From Zygnema cylindricum (lineage: Eukaryota > Streptophyta > Zygnematophyceae > Zygnematales > Zygnemataceae), in NCBI GenBank assembly GCA_037447655.1, contig JBBHKE010000855.1, positions 186,001 through 250,000 on the forward strand: a stretch of DNA of 64,000 nt. Reading direction: 5' to 3'. Shown here one piece after another: positions 11,191 through 23,935 of this stretch (its first letter is position 1; each line of letters starts with the position of its first letter). The position numbers and the translations under genes were made by a program. The notes below the pieces were generated by a model. It had not been told where the DNA came from, did not search any database, and saw only the letters and a program-made list of their open reading frames with translations.

Positions 11191-11257
11191 CTGTAGCCCT
11201 AGCTTGTTCCTTGTCGTCATCCATTCATGCCGAAACCAAACTCTACTGAAGTATATC

Positions 11258-12253
11258 TATTGAAATTATTAGATTTATGTGGTATTTTCAAGATCTAAAT
11301 AGTTTAGAAATAAAAAGGCGGACAGCTTGCCTCCACCTCCTCTCTATACCCACCATACTTGTTGCAGTCATTGAAGGATAGAGAGAGTGGTTGAGCCATG
11401 GCTATCCTAGCTCAGCAGGCACGACTAAAGAGTGACTTATGTCACTCTCAACAAAAGGTTGAGTCCGGCAAGACTCGAACCTTTGACCGGCAGAGCGCGG
11501 CGTAGCCGATAGCTCTAACTAGTCTATCGTAGAAGTCCGTTAGGATACATTAGGTTTGATAATTATATAAACACTGTTGAAACCATGAATTTGATTAATG
11601 GGATGGCGAACAAAAGAACATAGAACCAATGTTATATAGTGTGAACATTATCTTGCACGAAAACAAATGAATCAGACATTTGTTTCGACGACGTACATTT
11701 AATATCGAATTTAATCCGACGACGTATATCACTGCCAAGATTGTGGAATGGTCACTTTGGCGTTTATGGATATGGCATGACATGACGTCACGTGGAGGGA
11801 TGACATTTGGTCGCAGGAATTCCAGGGAACATAAGGGCAAGTTAAAAGTGGACACGCGTCCACTCAATGGCGTTGCCGTACATAGGCCGTACAGAAAGTA
11901 CATCAGCCATAGTACTTTTCTGTACCCTACAGTGATCTGATTGGTTTGTACTTCAATAGATAGGGGTTGTGAGAGGGATTTAGGACTTAGAGAATTTGGT
12001 AGGTAGTAACCTCCCTCCTTTTGAGAGTTTGTATAAACTTGGCATCTTTGCCACCTCATAATTAATCGGCTAGTTGGTCGTTTTCAGTGATTCTTTTTGC
12101 TACAAACTCAAAGGAGTCCAAGCTGCACAGAGGTGCAGTCAAACTATCAATTTGCCCTCTTGGGTAGCAGTGATTGTGGCTTGAAGTGGGTTAGTTAAAC
12201 ATTATTTAGAGGCTTCATGTATATTGTCGTCCAATTGAGGACACAGAATTGCA
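11258..12253 (+). mobile_element. Solo copia LTR, ~996 bp
   Basis: Aligns along its whole length with the LTR of the young copia element (22875-23920). Shared landmarks include GCCATGGCT, GGCCGTACAGAAAGTACATC, TTGTATAAA and the terminal GGACACAGAATTGCA. It is flanked by the 5-bp duplication ATATC (11253-11257 and 12254-12258). No internal region remains, so it is a product of LTR-LTR recombination. The first dinucleotide is TA rather than TG. Confidence 0.9.
11461..11536 (-). other. Antisense tRNA-like module in solo LTR
   Basis: On the minus strand it reads GATAGACTAGTTAGAGCTA (A-box-like D arm), then about 30 nt later AAAGGTTCGAGTCTT (B-box-like T arm, matching GGTTCGANTC). The acceptor stem does not pair, so it is not called as a tRNA gene. 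Confidence 0.6.
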
Positions 12254-12258
12254 ATATC

Positions 12259-12671
12259 CATATGGGGGTGTAATCACCATATAACGGAATAAACAATGTC
12301 ATTACCAAATACAATGGATCACCGTTAGACATATCTATTGTGGGTTTAGGGTCGCCATACATGCACCCTCTTTGGCATGCATTCAATATCTATTGTGTAC
12401 AATTCAGTAGCCCATCCGAACGACCAACGTAAGACTCAGTTATGAACATAACCATACGACTTGAACGGCTACCCACAAAGGGTATTTCGTTGTAAAGGGG
12501 CTCAATCGCAGGCACCCTGGGCGATCATTATGTAACCCTCGAAGTTAGATAGCGACAAAAATTGTACATTAACAAAGTATTCACGCATTGTCACATTGCA
12601 TTCTAATGGCACTAACAAAGACATGGCATCCGATATAGACGACTTGGTACTTGAATCGACGCGGTGTCCTA
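12259..12671. other. Intergenic, nothing recognised
   Basis: No ORF with family features and no repeat boundaries were seen. Confidence 0.5.
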
Positions 12672-12882
12672 TACACCGCGAATCACTATTAACGTTAACA
12701 AATATGTAGTGTTAAAGATAATTTGTGTGATGGACGGTAATTGGGAATTTGGGGATTTTCAATGAAATCAGTCAATTTAATTTGGTTTTTAGGGTTTTTT
12801 GCATAATTCTAATTAAGAATTAGGGTTAAAATTCCGGGGCGGCGCATTAGCATGATTAACGCTAATAACGATTCGCGATGTA
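12672..12882. mobile_element. CACCG-TIR MITE, subfamily C
   Basis: Ends TACACCGCGAATCACTATTA and CTAATAACGATTCGCGATGTA. The interior resembles 10142-10353. Confidence 0.84.
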
Positions 12883-12890
12883 GTGTATTG

Positions 12891-13111
12891 TACACTGTGT
12901 ATGAGTATTAGGGCTAATATAATTTTATCAACTTAAAACATATTTTCTACGTTCACACTCATCCGATTCACAATTTGAGACAGCCAATCGGAAGTTGAGA
13001 ATCTTGCCTTTGAATATCCACCATCAAATCCATAATCCAACAGGTGTGTACGGAGAAAACATGTATTATGTGGCAAAAAAAACATTAACCCAAATAGCAA
13101 TTCGCGGTGTA
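12891..13111. mobile_element. CACCG-TIR MITE, subfamily B
   Basis: Starts TACACTGTGTATGAGTATTA, 8 bp after the previous MITE, and ends CAAATAGCAATTCGCGGTGTA. It contains the subfamily's inner inverted repeat (CTTAAAACATATTTTCTACG / GTACGGAGAAAACATG). Confidence 0.84.
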
Positions 13112-15123
13112 CTGTACAGTACTGTACTCTTTTGAATTGTTCATTACCCAGTGATGCCGCCACTTGTGCGATCTCTAAACGACTGGGGCGTACAGACAAA
13201 TGCAGTGGTGGATCCCATTTGGTTTTATACTTCAGCGTGGCCGCCATCTGTTGGCTTCCAACAATGCTACAGTTATGGTGCAAATCTTTGGCAGCATAAC
13301 AAGTAGAGTACAATACAATATTGTATTGTATTATAATGTACTATACTTGGCACGCCTGAGGTCCGAACCTAGAACAGTGGATGAAAAATAGTAAATATGG
13401 AATTTCAAGTGGTGTACAGTTGCGTTCGAAAAATAAAAGTGTTAGAGCCCGTACTTTTGAAAAGGAAGAACTTCCACATTTTACTGTTTTCATGCGTCCA
13501 TCTCAGTCAACTAAACTGCCCATCGTTTTTAGATTAAGGATATAATAATGTTGATGCGATATTGAAACATATGATACCAATTTAGTGCAAGGAAACGGTT
13601 CAGGTTTTAGTCCTTTCCCTTAAATAGTGTTGCTAACACCAACATATAATTTAGGCAACCGAATTAGTTTTATTGACGTTGATAACAATGGGAAGTGCAT
13701 TAATAGCATATTGACTTACTCAAATAAAATATTGAACGAAAGAAAAGGGACAACTACACAGTATACTAATTTCTTAGATATGTAAGAATAACTATATGAT
13801 AATTCTATTAAAATTTTACGTTTCAATTTTGGCGTTATAATGTTGATAAAATGAACATACTCTTGCACGCTTTAACAAGTAAATGATACATTGTTAATCC
13901 ACCATAATTGGTTTTTCTTTTTAACCGCGTACTCGCTTTTGCTGATTCTTTTTCCATATGTATGATATCACCAAATGAATCAATTGAGCCATAGTCATAC
14001 GCCAAACTTCAAACCAACTTTGTACTCAAAGTCGTACCTAATGTACTCCTTGTAATTAAATGTTACGTACATTCGTGATTTAGTTCACTAACCTCAAGCA
14101 CAAACCCATTAAGCCACCCACGTTAGAAGAAATTGAAGAGCACAATTATAAGAGCATAACATCCACAAAAAGGCCACGTGTACCTTTAAATTGAGAACGT
14201 GCTAAGAATGTATCTGACGCTTCGTGTTTGATTGCAAATATTGCTCCGCTACCTACGATAACTATGGCATCACTTACAATTTAATGGGTTATTAATCTCC
14301 CCCCACCGGGCGAGCAACAAAGCAAATGGAGGGTGCTCGTCTATATGTTAATCACGAATGCAGTGTGGCTTGCCTAAAATTGAAGGGTGCGACAAGTCGA
14401 GCCTTGTACGAAGTGCAAAAAAAAATTGAGGAAAAAATAAACGGAGGAGCAACATTTCAAACTTTGGCCCACTAGCAACGAACAAGATAAAATCAACCCC
14501 GCGCTAATCCACCAAAATGCACGAGATAATTTTTGCTGAAAAAAAGTCGATCACGCTCCCTTTCCCTTCCTTAGCTCTTTGTGTTTCGACGCGTTTAAGG
14601 ACTTTAGGTTTAAAGCATTAATGTATAACTTTTCCAATGAGATATTAGATTACTACAAGCCTACCATTCAAATTGTAGCGCTTGAAGAATCTTTGACTCT
14701 TTGAAAAACTGAGGAAAGTTGGGTTAATCACGGGTTTTTAATATTTGATGACAAACATAGGTGGTACCACCCAAAGTAAATCATATAAGCATTAAAAACC
14801 TTTGACCATTTTTATGAATTGACAAATAACCTACGTGGTCCCACACTTGGTAAAACAAGTAATTGAGAGACAATCTAATGGCACTACATGATGGAAACTC
14901 GGCCTGAAAACCACAGGTAGTTAATGTATCCGTACAATTAGTAGCACCTATTGATAGAGAGACAACTTAATGGCGAGACTATCTAGCTTGAAAGCGTTCT
15001 AAATGATAATTTATTTTCCTTCTTCGTTACCATTATTACATAACATCAGGCAAAAACGCCTCTTGTAATTATTTTGTACGCTGCAACACAAGATTTCCAT
15101 ACAATTTTGTACACAAGGCAGAT
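13112..15123. other. Intergenic, no gene recognised
   Basis: About 2 kb of mostly AT-rich DNA. A minus-strand frame at about 13126-13313 and small plus-strand frames lack recognisable domains. A run of alternating GTACTGTACAG words occurs near 13110-13130 and TACAATACAATATTGTATTG near 13310-13335. Confidence 0.5.
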
Positions 15124-15128
15124 GGAAG

Positions 15129-16171
15129 TGAAATTCTATAGGTTCCATTTCCCCACAAAAATCGCAGACCTAAAGAAGCTTATCTAGATAGTACTGACGC
15201 CAAGTTGATAAAAACCCAAATGACCGACACCTTGATAGTTAGAACTCGTATACAGCTTCACCCCTGTGAAAGAAGACTTCCTGTGTGCTCAGTTTTACCA
15301 GAGAATGTAAAGCTTGAACATGTGTTTTGGACAGCATTCCCCACTTTAACTTTCCTTTAGAAATGCCACCAACCTGGCAATGAAAAACTCTGACCAACTA
15401 CACTTTTGTGTAGAATGGACTCCCTTGAGTCCGCAGCAAAAACAATCTTTGAATTTGCTCCTCTGAGCAGTTAGTTATGGCTGGCCAAAGATGGCCTATA
15501 AATACAAAAGGTCACCCGGAGAGAGGCGCCTCATTCACACTAAGTCCCTTAACTCCTACTTACATCTACCTTCTACTGTACCCTAGACCAATCAAAAGAG
15601 TGTATAGTACAAGAAGGTATAGTGGCCGATTGTACTTCTCGTACGACCATTGTAAAACATGGCCTTCTGGTTGACACTTGTCAGCTTGGGAGCCATCGTT
15701 CCTCCTCCCATCTTTTCCAGCGTTAAATGATGTGGCGCCATGTGGCTCAGAGCGCCCATATGTCCGAAAGCCGCCAAATATTCATTCGGGTTTGGCGGGG
15801 GCAAGGTCGTCTCTCCGATCATGTATTTTACATGGTTAGATTCGTGTCCGCGAGCGCCGTTTGACTATAGATGCCGTTTCGTCAGTTTTGGTATGTTTAA
15901 GTGGAAGTGACGTTTGCGTATCCCTAAAATAAAATACCAAACCACATCCGTGTATCGTTTCGTTAATGCCTTAATTGTGAAGGCGTCAGTCGTAAAATAA
16001 CTTTGTAGACCTAGGTTCAAATCCTATTTAGGGCAACATTTTGGTAATCTATCAATCTCTCTACCTGTCTGCCTGTTTCTTTCTGACTATGGCGGCACCC
16101 ATGGGGACTCTCTCTCTCTTCACTCTAGAGTCTAAATTAAGAAGTGAATATTAAGTATTTTTTTTTCAACA
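15129..16171 (-). mobile_element. Solo copia LTR, ~1043 bp, minus orientation
   Basis: On the plus strand it starts TGAAATTCTATAGG and ends TTTTTTTTCAACA. It is flanked by the 5-bp duplication GGAAG (15124-15128 and 16172-16176). Its complement aligns with the solo LTR at 39277-40167 (shared GGGAGGAGGAACGATGGCT-like and GTACAATGG..GTAC blocks). Confidence 0.88.
15966..16036 (+). other. Antisense tRNA-like module in solo LTR
   Basis: GCCTTAATTGTGAAGGCG (A-box-like) is followed by GACCTAGGTTCAAATCCTA (B-box-like). It is antisense to the LTR, as in the other copies. Confidence 0.6.
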
Positions 16172-16176
16172 GGAAG

Positions 16177-17916
16177 CGAACTGCATGTTTTTGTAGAAAA
16201 AAATAAGGAGGCGAAAATAGGTCCCAACTTTACATTTTGTATGCACGTACACATTAATATTTTTTTCCACGGTACAATAAATAACTTTTCAATTCGTTCA
16301 AAAATACACCAGACCAAATCCTCCTTCGAACATCTATGAGGAATTGAACATCCGCATTATTGCGAATCGTTCTGTCCTTAACTTTGTTCGAACCTTGGAT
16401 TATAGCATTTTCCAAAGTTTTGGCGAATCCCTCATTGGCGATCGACCTCTATTAGAAAAAATATTCATCGGTTTACGTACAAGTATAAAAAGTTACGATG
16501 AGCGTGTAAATTAAGCAATTTAAATCTAAGACGAGCATCGCACAAAAAATCTACATTTAGACTTGAAGCTAAACAGAAATCTTCCCATCAAACCTGCACA
16601 TGAACTTTAAAGTAGACCAATAAACTTAGAAATAGACTTTAAGCTAAACTTATACATACAAATTAGCTTAAGTAACAACTTGAATTGAAACATTAACCAT
16701 GATTGGATTTGCCACTTTGCATAGCCTTTTGACTGTTTTGAAATTAAATTTTCCAAAAGGCAGTAAAAACACCAAGAAAATGGCCAATTCGATTGACGTT
16801 GAAGGTGGTGTGGATAAAAATTATTGTTTTTGAAGAATTTGTTTCGTACACACAAATACACTACAAGATGTATGCAAATTAGGGGAGTATTTGATCGACA
16901 TAGGTTTATGTGATTTGGTACGGCATTACTCCGAGGATCGCGAAGCGATCCGAATGTGGAGATGCGACGCAATCTTATACGAAGAGTGTAGCGACATTTA
17001 ATGCGACGCTACAAATCTTTGAGAAGTATGTAACGGATTGATTTGTTCTTTACGGCCAATGGCGGTACCAACTTTAGTTACGTGGCGTGAGGACAATCAA
17101 CAAGTATTACAACCGACTATTCGCGACAATGATTTACTCTAGGGCATTTCGAACCAAATCACCTTGAGAAAAATGTTGACGTACTCGAAATAGAGCAGGT
17201 CCTCAGATGACCCGCAAATATTGAATTAGGTGGACGTGGGAAGTTCGAATGTGAATAACTTAGTGATAAGCAGGCTGTCCGATGCTAATTAACATAACGG
17301 ACGTTTTTGTACATACAAACAAATTAAAGTTGACTTCAGGTAGTGTGAGGAATCAACCAAACTAGCTCTTGCCAAAAAGACAATCATTGTGGGGGTGCCA
17401 ATTAGCTTATTAGTAAACATGCGCATTTGAACCTTTTGTTGTTTTGTCACATATAGGTGGCTCACAATTGTATATATTCCTGAGAGCCTTGTTGAACATT
17501 CATCAATGTGTTAAGGAAAGTAGGGACCTAAGATGTATTTCTTTAGAGTTGTCGAGTGTAGCAAACGTAGATAAGAAATATGGTTGATAGCGTTGCTTTG
17601 TTGCCATAAGAGTTTTTCGGAGATATCATGTGTTTTTAAGTTGCTTACTGCTTTGTGCATATGATTCATGTGTTATGTATTCTTTTATGTGTGTTGAGCT
17701 CATTTTACGTAATTCATGAGGTGTAGTTCTTGATGTGTCACAAGATTAATAAGATCATGTAGGGAGTGAATATCATTATTTATGGTGGACTATATTACTC
17801 AACGTTGGGGATGCAATAGTTTGGGTTTTTTTCGTGGTCTATTTTAGACCAAGGAACAACAGGTTATGGGCCGACAACCCAACTATTTACGTCAAGTTGA
17901 GAAATAATAGTGTGAA
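16177..17916. other. Intergenic, no gene recognised
   Basis: Open frames (for example minus 16607-16972) are lysine/phenylalanine-rich with no domain signature. No repeats could be delimited until the 51-bp tandem array. Confidence 0.5.
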
Positions 17917-18063
17917 CTGAATGCTCTAAGTGAGCATTATAAGCAACCATGTGTGGCTGAGTGTTAAGTGAATGCTCTAAGTGAGCATTATAAGCAGCCA
18001 TGTGTGGCTGAGTGTTAAGCGAATACTCTAAGTGACCATTATAAACAACTATGTGTGGCTGAG
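17917..18063. repeat. 51-bp tandem repeat, about three units
   Basis: GAATGCTCTAAGTGAGCATT recurs at 17919, 17970 and 18021 (the last diverged). Each unit ends with ATGTGTGGCTGAGTGT. The array abuts the gypsy 5' LTR exactly. Confidence 0.9.
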
Positions 18064-18578
18064 TGTAACAGGGTTACAAAGTTGGGTACTTAGTAGCTAG
18101 CAACTAGGCTGCTATACTTACGGTATAAGAGCAGCGCAGCTGCGATTCCAGACAAGCACAACATAGTAGCGTAGCAACCTAGCGACGTAGCTACTTAGTA
18201 GCGTAACAGTATAGCTGCGCAACAAAGCAACGCAGTTTAGCAGTTTAGCAACGCCGCGGAATGTAGATAGAACAGTATTGTTCTAGAAGGATATTTTGAG
18301 ATTTGTCTCGGCTGACCGTGAAGGTCCACGTGTACAGTTCTACAGTACTAGGTTGACTACCAGCTAGTTAGTTTAAACAGTGAAGTAGGCCTAGTCAGCA
18401 GGAGACTCTTTGAGTAGACCTTCGCAGCGAGCGTTGAATCTTGTAATCTCCTTCCGAGTAATAAAACGCAACCTTGTCTGTCATTGCTGTGTGCTCCTGC
18501 TGTTGCTACGGGAAGATCCTTGGAGCTTTCCAGTGTGTATTGAGGTGTATTGTGGTGCTTATTTTTGTCCCTTTTACA
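18064..18578 (+). repeat. Gypsy 5' LTR, ~515 bp
   Basis: TGTAACAG..TTTTACA. Matched by the right LTR (38843-39276 plus 40168-40226). Contains AGCAACGCAG/TAGCAGCGTAG-type repeats and a GAGTAATAAAACGCAACC motif that could serve for polyadenylation. One base downstream, TGGTATTGGATCAA (18580-18593) is the likely primer-binding site. It begins with TGG but only loosely resembles the usual TGGTATCAGAGC. Confidence 0.85.
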
Positions 18579-18612
18579 CTGGTATTGGATCAATTACCCG
18601 TGACCCAACAGC

Positions 18613-20108
18613 ATGGACGAACACGGTGTATCCACTACAAAAATGTTGGCGCAAGTTCTCAAAGAGTTAAAAAGCGTTAGATTACAAAACGCGCAGCTGA
18701 GCAACACCGTCGCAACTTTGAAATATCGTCTTGGTGAGCGACCTCATGGAGGCATAGAGAGGGACTATAGGAGACCAAAATTAAGACATCCCGACGAGAT
18801 CGACCCTGCAAGGCACAAGAACCTGGACACGTGGCTATTCTCTGTTGCGAATTATCTCGAGAATTTTCCTAGCCTATCATACCGTGAGAAGATTCACTAC
18901 GCGGGTGGTCTTCTTAAAGGGGCAGCGGGAGCATGGTGGAGGACATTGGTGGAGAATGATGAGATATTGACTGTTTGGGCTCCCTTCATTCAATTCCTTC
19001 GTGACGCTTGGCAGCCTGTCAATACGGTCAAGGCTGCAAGAGATAAGATCATAGTGTTGAAGCAAAGAACTTACGTGTTGGATTTTACACAGCGGTTTTT
19101 CGAGTGCAAGTTTCAAATACCTACAATGACGGAGGATGAAGTTGTGGATCGCTACGTGAAGGGGCTTAAATCATCCATTCGTAGGGGGATGTGGAACAAT
19201 GCCTTGCTCAGGAAAGCACAACTCCTAGTCTCTCGGCAATCATTCAGTTTGTTGAGCGGACCGATTGAATCGACTTCACCTTCCGTATACCTTATCATTA
19301 TGGGTCGAGCACGGGCGGAGGAGGTCGACGAGAGAATGGTCCAACTCCCATGGAGCTCGTAGCAATTACTGAGGATAAGGAGGTGGTCAACGTGCTGCGG
19401 GAAAAGAAGAAAACTATTAAGACCTAGGCCAACAACTTGTCCCCCGAGGAGCTCCAACGGAGGAGGCAAAATGGCTTATGCTTCCACTGCGGTTCCCCGA
19501 ACCATATGGCCCGAGAATGTCCAAAACGCGAAGGTCCAAGAAAGGTGAAACTTAACGTCATGAGGTTAGCCGGTGAAGGAGGAGACCCTTTGATATTTCG
19601 AGGTCAAATTAGAGTGAGCACAACTAGCTTCATGGTGGACTCCGGAGCATCGAGAAATTTTAACAACGAGGCGACAGTGAAAAGGTTGCAACTTCCTCTC
19701 GTGGTGCTTAAGGATCTTCAGTTGGTACAATTGGCCGACAGAAGTTCCTTATCAATTACCTATTGTACTCCAAGGTTACGCGTCGGAATTGGGAAATTTT
19801 GATGGTACGACACTCTTCATATATTACCTCTTGGGGACCATGAGGTAATCTTAGGGAAGCTGTGGCTACAAAAATGGTATCCGAAGATCGATTGGAGAAG
19901 TGGCGCCATGAAAGTGAAGAAAGGTGAAGAAGAGTTTGAGGTAAAAGCGGGAGCGGCTAGTATAGGAACGGAAAAAAGACGCCTACTTTCGGCCTTACAG
20001 CTTAAGAGGGCACTCAAAAAAGGGGAAACTATTAGTATGGCGGACGTCCACCCCATGGAGGAGGCAAAGGAGGAGATTCCGGAGGAATGGAAGAAGAAGG
20101 ACCTCGAC
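18613..20108 (+). pseudogene. Gypsy gag and protease, degraded
   Basis: ATG 18613 starts a Retrotrans_gag-like capsid frame (LDTWLFSVANYLENF, GAAGAWWRTL) that runs to a frameshift near 19250. The nucleocapsid knuckle CFHCGSPNHMAREC (CX2CX4HX4C, about 19480-19525) and the aspartic protease motif MVDSGASRNF (about 19632) follow in another frame. A stop TAG within KT-stop-ANNLS (about 19425) looks like a mutated glutamine codon. The frame continues to 20108, where the copia insertion interrupts an acidic linker, and resumes at 34046. Confidence 0.88.
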
Positions 20109-21167
20109 TCAAACTCTGAGACCTCGATAAGTCCTCAGAGTGGACAGCTTCTAAGAAGCCTATAGGATAACCATGACCCCTATGTGTTTCAGCAAGAATA
20201 ACTGCCACCTTGGCAAACAAAAACTCTAACCACCTTCATCCGTGTGAAGGCAAGATTCCCTTTAGTCGATAGCAAAAAAGAATCTCTGAATTTGCTCCCC
20301 TGAGCAGTAAGTTATAGAGGGTCAAAGTTGACCTTTTGTACAAAAGCTCTCTGGGAGAGTGGGTCCTATCTACCAATTTTTTCTAAGTCTTATCTCTCTC
20401 ACAAACTCTATCTACTGATGTACGGACTAATCATATTACTCTTGCATACACAAAATTACATCTGCCGGTGTACTTTCTATACGAATACTGTACGACGTGT
20501 CCTAAATGTCGACACGTGGCATATCCTGATTCGCTCTTTTAATCCCCGGAGATGCCGCGATCCAATGTCTTTCTGCCACGTGTCATTCGATGTGGCGATG
20601 ACCACAAACCGCCAAAATCCTCTTCCACGATCTGGCATTCATTCCAGCCGTCCGATTAAATGCATATTTAATCGTAGCCGTAATAAATACCTGCGCGGTA
20701 TTCGTTTCGCTATCGAAACAAATGCGCGGTACTTGTTCTTTGTTAGTACCTTAATCCGTACTTTTACATAACTGGATCTATGTATCGTGTAAGCAGTTGT
20801 AGTTAAATGAATTATCCTACGTAATTATATTTAAATAATTATCAAACCCAATACAATGTATCATTAGTCGTAGACTTATTGTTAGGACTACTGGCTACCG
20901 GCTATATATCATTCCGTAGGTACCACGATCAAATCCTGGTTCTGACATCTATTCTTTTAGAAAATAAATCGGTAAATAAACTAATATATTTCCCGTAAAT
21001 CTCTGGAGAGCCTAGGCAGCCATGGCTCTAGCTTCCACTCCAACATCCCAGTGACTACGACAAGTGTGGGAGTTGGAGAGAGAAGTTAGAGATAGACTGC
21101 CTCGGCTTCTTTGTGTATTTTAATTTAGAACTAGAAAATACTAAAAAATGAACCATCAATTTCTACA
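20109..21167 (-). repeat. 3' LTR of the older copia, ~1059 bp
   Basis: On the plus strand it runs from TCAAACTCTGAGACC to CAATTTCTACA. It matches 31925-32403 plus 33464-34045 and the solo LTR 32404-33458. Confidence 0.9.
20869..20950 (+). other. Antisense tRNA-like module in older copia 3' LTR
   Basis: CGTAGACTTATTGTTAGGAC (A-box-like) and GTAGGTACCACGATCAAATC (B-box-like, GATCAAATCC), antisense to the LTR. Same relative position as in the other LTRs (about 215-300 bp from the LTR start). Confidence 0.55.
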
Positions 21168-21274
21168 TTCCCCTTATTTTCTAGTCAATCTTTAATTTAA
21201 GACCACACTTCTCCCTGCAAAAAATTAGCTTAAGGGAACGCACACGTTTGGTCATCATATCTGCTACCATCTCG

Positions 21275-22874
21275 CTATTTGATCAGTACTCTCAATTGAT
21301 TATTTTTGTTTTCTACTTTCTCTCTAACAAAGATGAGTCTAATGTCTATGTGTTTGGCTTTAAAATGATGTTTAGGATTGGCATAAATAGCGATTGCTGC
21401 ATGATTATCACAAAAAGTTTTCTGCACACCACTCATAAGGTGACCGAGCTCACCAAGCAAAGACTTGACCCACATCAATTCTTTTACAGCAAAGCAAGAT
21501 GCCATATACTCAGCCTCCATGGTGGACTGAGCAATAACCTTTTGCTGTTTGCTACTCGAACAGCAAGCCCCATCACCCACATATAATACATATCTAGAAG
21601 TAAATCTCCTCATCAGAGCATCACCATAACTGACATCACTCCAAGTGGTGATGTCAATATTCTCCCCACCCAAATGCAACCATAGATACCTAGTTCGTAT
21701 CAAATATATAAGGACTCACTTAGTTGCCTCCCAGTCCTTCTTACTGGGAGCATTTAGACTTATACTCAGCACTCCTACAACTGCAGTTAAATCCGGCCGG
21801 GTACAATTCATAAAATAGAATAGGCTTCCCACTACTTGTCTGTAACGAATAGTCTGCATGAACTTCTGTTCTTCAAGACTTAATTCCTCATCTAAGACTA
21901 TGACTCCTTTTTCCTCACTCCCCTCACTTCCTTTCTTTAACTCTATTGGAGTTGTAGAATTATTAGCTTTATCTATTTGAAATTTTTCCTGCATGTTCCC
22001 TATTGCTTCTTTTTTAGTCAATCATATAAATCTTTCTTTCTCGGTCACTTTCTATTTGAATTCCCAAAATATATTTTGCTTCTCTCATATCCTTCGTTTC
22101 AAATCCCCCTTTAAGACAAGTTTTCAGTTTATTAATTTTTTCTATTGATTTACTTAAAATAAGCAAATCATCAACATAAATTGCAATAAATATAATACCT
22201 TCCCCATCTTCAAAAACATAGATTTAGTGATATAAGCTGATCCGGATATATTCCAGACCGGTAGGGAACTCATCAAGTTTCTTATTCCATTGTCAAAGCG
22301 CCTGTTTCCAACCGTAAAGGGATATAATCAGCCGACATACCTTACTCTCCTCTCCTTCCTCCACAAATTCTTCGCGTTATCGCATGAAGATCTCCTTTTC
22401 TAATTCTCCATGCAAAAAGGCTGTCTAGATGTCCATCTGGTGCACCTTCATGTCTTCCGCTGCTGCTAGAGTGAGAAGTATGCGGACGAAAGGAAATTTG
22501 ACGACCGGGCAAAGGTTTCCTCGTAGTCAATTCCCTCCTTTTGTGTAAATCCTTTTGCCACTAATCGAATCTTATAACGCTCAATTGTGTTTTCAAGGTT
22601 CAGTTTTAATTTGAAAACCCACTTACAACCGATTGGTTTTCGGTTAGGTGGACAATCCACCAGCTCCCAAGTATCGGCTGCCATAATTGAGGCCATCTCC
22701 TCATTGATGGCTGTCTTCCACCGGTTTCTTTCTGAGGAAGTCATTGCCTCTTTATAAGTCTGAGGTTCATCTTGATGAGATAGTTTTTTTACCTTGTTAT
22801 TAACCTATTTTTCCTGCAATCTTTTGCTACCTCTCCTTCCCCCCTCAAAATTTGTGGCCAGAATAGATGGTTAT
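21275..22874 (-). pseudogene. Older copia RT and RNase H, degraded
   Basis: Minus-strand fragments correspond to the young element's pol. They include WELVDCPPNRKPIGCKWVFK and LVAKGFTQKEGIDYEETFA (about 22745-22500), the FYFMNCTRPDL region (about 21800) and the RNase H segment with STMEAEYMAS and DNHAAIAI (about 21540-21380). Stops and frameshifts separate them. The YVDD region around 22150-22180 is frame-broken. The 5' part of the ORF lies beyond the young insertion, at 29310-31920. Confidence 0.88.
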
Positions 22875-23920
22875 TGTTGAAATTTATAGATTTCTAGAGT
22901 ATTTTCTAGGTTTAAATATGGTTTTATAAAAGGAAAAAGAAAAGGACGGACAGCCTGCCTCCACCTCCGCTCTCTAGCCCCCATACTTGTTGTAGTCACT
23001 GAAGGAAAGAGAGAGAGGTTGATCCATGGCTGCCTTAGTTCAACAGACAGCTATTTTTAGTAGGTTACTAAAAATATACTTGCAGACCAGAGATTTGATC
23101 CCGGTACCTGCGGTACGTCTAATCGACCGGTAGCGGTCAGCTTTATCCTAATAGACTAGGACCAATGCTAAGTGCTATGGTATGTGATAGATATATATTT
23201 AGTTCGAAAGGATAAAGTTCATTTAACTAAAACTGTTTACGGCGTACATATATACAGTTTTATAAACTACGTCGTACGACGCTAATTCAAAACGGATACC
23301 ACGCATTTTATTTCTACATCGGAACAAATATCGCGCAAGTATTTATTCCGGCCAAGATTACGTTTCGCATATAATCCAACGGCGCACATCATCGCCGAAA
23401 TCCCGGAGTGGTCACTTTGGCATTTAGTGACGTGGCATCACCTGGCGCCACGTGGGGAGACATCATTCGGTCGCGGGAATTCCGAGGAACGTACGGATGA
23501 GTGGAAAGTATACACGCGTCCACTTATGGCCTTGTCGTACAGAGGCCGTACAGAAAGTAAATCGGCAGTAGTACTTTCTAGTACTATACAGTTTTGTGAT
23601 TGGTTCGTACAGGCAATAGATAGGAGCTGTGAGAGGGAATTAGGAAAAACTAGGACTTAGGAAAATTTAGGTAGATAGTCCTCTCTCTCAGAGAGTTTGT
23701 ATAAATTGGCATCTTTGCCACCCTATAACTTATCGCCTGGCTGGCCGTTTTCAGTGATTCCTTTTTCTACGGACTCAGGGGAGTCCACGCTACACAGGGG
23801 TGCAGTCAAATTGTCAGTTTGCCTTCTTGGGCAGCAGTGGTTGTGGCTTAAAGTGGGTTAGTTAAATACTATCTAGAGGCTTCCTGTATTCTGTGGTCCA
23901 ATGGAGGACACAGAATTGCA
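22875..23920 (+). repeat. 5' LTR of the young copia
   Basis: TGTTGAAATTTATAG..CAGAATTGCA. A probable TATA box, TATAAAT, lies at 23700-23706. Downstream is an imperfect inverted repeat around GACTCAGGGGAGTCCACGCT, also kept in the diverged LTRs. Confidence 0.95.
23081..23162 (-). other. Antisense tRNA-like module in young copia 5' LTR
   Basis: The minus strand reads CTAGTCTATTAGGATAAAGC (A-box-like), then GGTACCGGGATCAAATCTC (B-box-like), spaced as in a tRNA. Acceptor pairing is absent. Confidence 0.6.
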
Positions 23921-23935
23921 GGTTATGGGCCCACC
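23921..23935 (+). promoter_or_regulatory. Primer-binding site for an internal (half) initiator tRNA-Met
   Basis: GGTTATGGGCCCACC directly follows the LTR terminal CA. Its complement GGTGGGCCCATAACC is, from memory, the anticodon arm of plant initiator tRNA-Met; it is not a tRNA 3' end. Drosophila copia uses the corresponding GGTTATGGGCCCA site with a 5' half-tRNA primer. The ATG within it (23925-23927) is also the first codon of gag. Confidence 0.82.

Noticed and set aside
12933-13313. Minus-strand 126-codon frame
   Set aside because: Half of it lies in a MITE and no domain is recognised in the rest.
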